Shown here: positions 7,147-8,727 of the stretch, piece by piece
How the letters are laid out: every line of letters starts with the position of its first letter
Numbering within the stretch: position 1 is the first letter of the stretch
Notes under the pieces: model-generated
Told to the model about the DNA's origin: nothing
Seen by the model: only the letters and a program-made list of their open reading frames with translations
The model's database searches: none
Position numbers and translations under genes: made by a program
From: an uncultured Blautia sp.
GTDB taxonomy: Bacteria > Bacillota > Clostridia > Lachnospirales > Lachnospiraceae
Length of the DNA: 8,727 bases
Assembly: GCA_900556555.1 (NCBI GenBank)
Contig: USPF01000067.1
Coordinates: 1 to 8,727 of the forward strand
Reading direction: 5' to 3'

Positions 7147-7263
7147 AGATAGAGGACTATCTTCGGGAGAGTTCCTGCCATATAAGTGGAAGATTTTAAA
7201 CTCGGGAGAGCTCCAGCCATATAAGTGGAGGATTTTAAACTCAAAGGGAGCGTTAGCTCCCTT
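7147..7263 (+). ncRNA. Type III antitoxin RNA (ToxI/AntiQ-like)
   Basis: This non-coding transcript should neutralise the endoribonuclease encoded just downstream. In known ToxIN and AbiQ loci the toxin cuts a tandem-repeat RNA into single units, which then bind and inhibit it in a ring-like complex. Here the predicted RNA starts near 7147 with a 6-bp hairpin (AGATAG with CTATCT, loop AGGA, 7147-7162), continues with two 39-nt repeats (7163-7201 and 7202-7240), and ends at a terminator (7244-7263). Each repeat can form a short stem (7172-7175 with 7188-7191; 7211-7214 with 7227-7230), and one pair in it changes from T-A to C-G between copies. Two units is at the low end for this class (known loci have roughly two to six). 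The unit length fits the range of known type III antitoxins. The exact toxin cut site is not known. Confidence 0.8.
7163..7240 (+). repeat. Two tandem 39-nt antitoxin repeats, 36/39 identical
   Basis: Copies 7163-7201 and 7202-7240 are directly adjacent and differ only at T7172/C7211, T7176/A7215 and A7191/G7230. The first and last of these are partners in the same predicted stem, so the pair is conserved by a double change. Each copy starts TCGGGAGAG, has CCATATAAGTGG in the middle and ends TTTTAAAC. A third copy would begin at 7241 with TC, but the sequence there turns into the terminator stem. Confidence 0.93.
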
Positions 7264-7268
7264 ATTTT
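7244..7268 (+). terminator. Leaky terminator between antitoxin RNA and toxin gene
   Basis: A perfect 8-bp stem (AAGGGAGC with GCTCCCTT, loop GTTA) spans 7244-7263, followed by ATTTT. The short T run suggests partial read-through. In ToxIN-type operons a terminator in this place makes antitoxin RNA far more abundant than toxin mRNA. Confidence 0.85.
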
Positions 7269-7296
7269 CGTATAAGGATAAATAAAGGAGATACGG

Positions 7297-7881
7297 ATGG
7301 AAGAATTCAAACTATATAGTGTTTCGGACGATTATGTGGAATGGTTGCGTAAGGAATTTCCAAACGTATATTCCAATAAAATAAATTCCAGAACACACAC
7401 CAGAAAATATTTAGGGGTGGTTCTGCAGATTGGGCAATATCATTATTATGTTCCAATGTCCTCACCGAAAGATTCAGATTATCAGATTGCAGGAAAAAAT
7501 AAAGTCATTAAGAAAAGCATTGTGCCGATTATTCGAATTGTAGTGAAAAATATAGATGGTGAAAAAGAATTGAAGGGAACCCTTAGAATCAGTCATATGA
7601 TTCCGGTACCTGCATCAGAACTTGAATTATATGATTTGGAAAATGAATCAGATAGTACATATAAAGACCTTGTTCACAATGAAATGATTTTTATTCGTAA
7701 GCATCGTGAGAAAATTATTTCAAATGCAAAAGTGATGTACAAGCAAAAAGCATCGAATGATACAACTGCCGGGTATGTAAAATCAGCGTTGGATTTTCAA
7801 GCACTTGAAGAGTTATGTGATAGGTATGAGAAAGCAAAGGAGGTGTTGAACCATGTGTTACTTGCTTGCAAAGAGGTTTGA
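7297..7881 (+). CDS. Type III toxin-antitoxin endoribonuclease, ToxN/AbiQ family
   Basis: Predicted cytoplasmic sequence-specific endoribonuclease of 194 aa, held inactive by the repeat RNA encoded directly upstream. Family members cut cellular and phage RNAs and cause growth arrest or abortive infection. Seen here: the family's start pattern FKLYSVSDDYVEWLR, then VYSNK (24-28), RKYLGVVLQI (36-45) and YYVPMSSPK (50-58). SSPK aligns with the catalytic TSPK of ToxN (Ser53 and Lys55 there, Ser56 and Lys58 here), and Lys28 may match ToxN Lys33. AAGGAG at 7285-7290 lies six bases before ATG 7297. The C terminus is a predicted charged helix that runs on to a stop inside the next gene, with a 29-base overlap. 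The protein is slightly longer than many ToxN/AbiQ members (about 170-185 aa). The related CptN group is an alternative; a profile search would decide. Confidence 0.88.
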   Translation: MEEFKLYSVSDDYVEWLRKEFPNVYSNKINSRTHTRKYLGVVLQIGQYHYYVPMSSPKDSDYQIAGKNKVIKKSIVPIIRIVVKNIDGEKELKGTLRISHMIPVPASELELYDLENESDSTYKDLVHNEMIFIRKHREKIISNAKVMYKQKASNDTTAGYVKSALDFQALEELCDRYEKAKEVLNHVLLACKEV

Positions 7882-8074
7882 TAGTACAGGAAGTTTGGCA
7901 TTGCAGACTGCTCATGGTCAGCATTTGGCAGAATTTAAAAGAAAATTGATTGAAAAAATAGGATATGATGATATTCAGCTTGTCACAATCAGAAGACCAT
8001 CAGCTTATGGAGAATATGAGCCATATCATTTTGTTGATACAGAAGAATTTGAAAAACAAGTTGTAAATATGTAA
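7853..8074 (+). CDS. Small conserved protein, DUF6718-like, overlapping the toxin gene
   Basis: Small soluble protein of 73 aa with no signal peptide and no membrane segment. It begins MCYLLAKRFD, has a central basic helix (LAEFKRKLIEKIG), then the strand-like IQLVTIRRPSAYGEY and an acidic C terminus. I recall this N terminus and the RPxAYGEY stretch from the DUF6718 family of Lachnospiraceae proteins, whose function is unknown; the match is from memory. AAGGAGGT at 7837-7844, inside the toxin gene, lies eight bases before the ATG and is the strongest ribosome binding site in this cassette, so the small protein may be made in excess over the toxin. It starts 29 bases before the toxin stop, and a terminator follows at 8081. 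The close coupling suggests a shared operon and possibly a shared job, but the family may simply be common on mobile DNA. Confidence 0.83.
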   Translation: MCYLLAKRFDSTGSLALQTAHGQHLAEFKRKLIEKIGYDDIQLVTIRRPSAYGEYEPYHFVDTEEFEKQVVNM

Positions 8075-8080
8075 GAGATT

Positions 8081-8113
8081 AAAGGTGATCTACTAAGGTG
8101 GGTCATCTTTTTT
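8081..8113 (+). terminator. Intrinsic terminator of the toxin-antitoxin cassette
   Basis: Arms 8081-8093 and 8098-8110 pair over 13 positions including three G-U wobbles, around the loop TAAG. Six T run from 8108 to 8113. It starts seven bases after the stop of the 73-codon gene and ends the operon that begins at 7147. Confidence 0.85.
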
Positions 8114-8147
8114 ATGGGAAAAATATAGAGAGTAAGAGAAGGCGTCT

Positions 8148-8261
8148 ATGACTGATGATGGGATTGAAAAAGCCATCCAGCAGAAGCATGTACGTCTCAT
8201 GATCATGGCTCCCATCCAGGTGTATCTGGGAGCCAATGTCAAAGTGGGCTGGAGTAGATGA
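8148..8261 (+). other. Tiny ORF of 37 codons, unrecognised, possibly a gene remnant
   Basis: ATG 8148 has AGAAGG at 8137-8142 and opens a frame that starts MTDDGIEKAIQQK, continues with LMIMAPIQVYLGANVK and stops at TGA 8259-8261. I do not recognise it. It lies in decayed mobile-element DNA directly before the excisionase remnant, and much of its middle is also a 9-bp inverted repeat. It may be the edge of a lost element gene and not a working gene. Confidence 0.25.
8206..8235. repeat. 9-bp perfect inverted repeat
   Basis: TGGCTCCCA (8206-8214) and TGGGAGCCA (8227-8235) can pair around a 12-base loop. No T run follows, so it is not a typical terminator. It could be an operator or a recombinase-accessory site of the old element, or an accident within the tiny ORF. 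Confidence 0.45.
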
Positions 8262-8288
8262 AGATAAATGATGACAGGAACGAGGCGT

Positions 8289-8358
8289 ATGAAAAATGAA
8301 GTCCCGATTTGGGAGGAAAGAGTTTGAAAGATTTATCTCGGAAAGTGTAGAAATATAG
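8289..8358 (+). pseudogene. Excisionase (Tn916 Xis-type) remnant with internal deletion
   Basis: Only the two ends of an excisionase remain. ATG 8289 opens MKNEVPIWEE, matching the conserved start of Tn916-type Xis proteins (xxxIPIWERY), and then hits a stop at 8325. In another frame, bases 8314-8358 read RKEFERFISESVEI and a TAG stop, matching the Xis end (Tn916: RKQFEKIIDTLDAI). An intact Xis is about 67 aa, so the middle, with the helix-turn-helix, has been lost in or near 8305-8316, and the join shifts the frame. Xis directs excision of integrative elements together with Int, and the integrase remnant starts about 105 bases downstream, in the usual xis-int order. The protein cannot be functional. 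The alignment is from memory of the family. Confidence 0.65.
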
Positions 8359-8402
8359 AAGAAGGGAAAAGTGTTAGAATTTGAAACTGAATATTCACAA
8401 AG

Positions 8403-8414
8403 ATACCATGGTAT
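8403..8414. repeat. 12-bp perfect palindrome between xis and int remnants
   Basis: ATACCATGGTAT is its own reverse complement. It lies in the xis-int intergenic stretch, 45 bases after the xis stop and 51 bases before the int start. It may have been a regulator site for int. No function is shown. Confidence 0.4.
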
Positions 8415-8464
8415 GGTAGAATATAAATTGCTGTATTAGAGGTTCTTGAGAAAGGAGCTGAAAT

Positions 8465-8625
8465 ATGGGGAAAGATATATCAGGCAGGGATGACTTTGTA
8501 TAATATGCTTGAATATGCGAAAGAAAATAAAGTGTTATATAGGAATCCTTGTAAAAGGTCAGTGCTATGAAAAGCAGTATCGAGTTGTTTTATAAACTGG
8601 ATTACGAACAGAAAAAATCAAAGGA
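8465..8625 (+). pseudogene. Tyrosine recombinase (integrase) remnant in three frames
   Basis: Fossil of an integrase gene of about 400 codons. AAAGGAG (8451-8457) and ATG 8465 open MGKDISGR in one frame, which soon stops. A second frame from about 8490 reads TLYNMLEYAKENKVLY and RNPCKRSV, the end of the SAM-like core-binding domain, in which integrases have a pattern like YAxxNxxxxxNPC; it stops at 8568. A third frame from about 8569 reads KQYRVVL, a TAA stop at 8593, and then TGLRTEKIKG, matching the catalytic-arginine motif TGLRxGEIxGL. The catalytic His-x-x-Arg and Tyr regions are absent before the window end. Two internal deletions and a nonsense change explain the pattern. With the excisionase remnant this marks a former integrative element, perhaps related to Tn916/Tn1549-type elements. 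The gene is dead. Confidence 0.7.
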
Positions 8626-8727
8626 TTTATAGGAGGAAATAGAGAAAATGAAACTAGGTATCGTTATTATTTGCCTGATTTCATGTATGTCCGTATAAGT
8701 CGTTAAAAGCCTTTAAATGCTGATAGC
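8626..8727 (+). other. Unassigned tail; short signal-like 16-codon ORF
   Basis: AGGAGG at 8631-8636 and ATG 8648 open a 16-residue hydrophobic peptide (MKLGIVIICLISCMSV) that stops at 8696-8698. It could be a broken lipoprotein signal or chance. Nothing else is recognisable before the window end, and no integrase C terminus is visible. Confidence 0.2.

Noticed and set aside
7163..7240. The tandem repeats as a minimal CRISPR array
   Set aside because: The units are directly adjacent without spacers and sit before a terminator and a ToxN-family gene; no cas gene is present.
7060..8713. AAGCCTT at about 7060-7066 and again at 8707-8713 as attachment-site direct repeats flanking the mobile segment
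   Set aside because: Seven bases of identity in AT-rich DNA are expected by chance, and no integrase end supports this boundary.

Overview
The window looks like a low-to-moderate GC Firmicute chromosome, most likely a gut Lachnospiraceae (Clostridium cluster XIVa). This is inferred from strong AGGAGG-type ribosome binding sites, AT-rich intergenic DNA, the gene families present and the codon use. No 16S or other taxonomic marker is present, so the placement is tentative. All recognisable genes are on the + strand.

Layout. (1) Bases 3-524 hold the 3' part of a thiamine pyrophosphokinase gene (thiN), closed by a strong intrinsic terminator. (2) Bases 592-863 are non-coding: an imperfect direct repeat, a second terminator-like hairpin, then a 21-bp-period direct repeat just upstream of a -10 box that lacks a good -35. 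The repeat looks like a LytTR-type operator. (3) Bases 918-6927 form one co-directional module: a secreted lipoprotein (DUF6034-like), two ABC-2 type permeases, an ABC ATPase of the peptide/bacitracin-resistance kind, a LytTR response regulator and a seven-TM AgrC/VirS-like GHKL histidine kinase. A good promoter with an extended -10 lies just before the regulator, so the two-component pair can also be made independently of the transporter. The simplest model is that the kinase senses a peptide or an envelope signal and the LytTR regulator activates the lipoprotein-transporter operon through the boxes at 772-803.

(4) Bases 7112-8113 are a compact accessory cassette: consensus promoter, two 39-nt tandem repeats, intrinsic terminator, and a ToxN/AbiQ-family endoribonuclease gene. 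This is the classical architecture of a type III (RNA antitoxin) toxin-antitoxin system. The two repeats differ at three positions, and two of these form a compensatory base-pair change, which supports a folded RNA. A 73-codon gene (DUF6718-like) overlaps the toxin 3' end, has its own strong ribosome binding site, and is followed by a strong terminator. (5) Bases 8114-8727 hold decayed mobile-element DNA: a tiny ORF with a hairpin, an excisionase remnant reduced to its two ends, and a tyrosine-recombinase (integrase) remnant that keeps its ribosome binding site, start and two internal blocks in three different frames. The toxin-antitoxin cassette therefore probably arrived on an integrative element whose xis-int module has since been destroyed by internal deletions.

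Most notable are the type III toxin-antitoxin locus with its covarying repeat pair and its overlapping third gene, the LytTR operator linked to the two-component system 4 kb downstream, and the previously unannotatable xis-int fossils.
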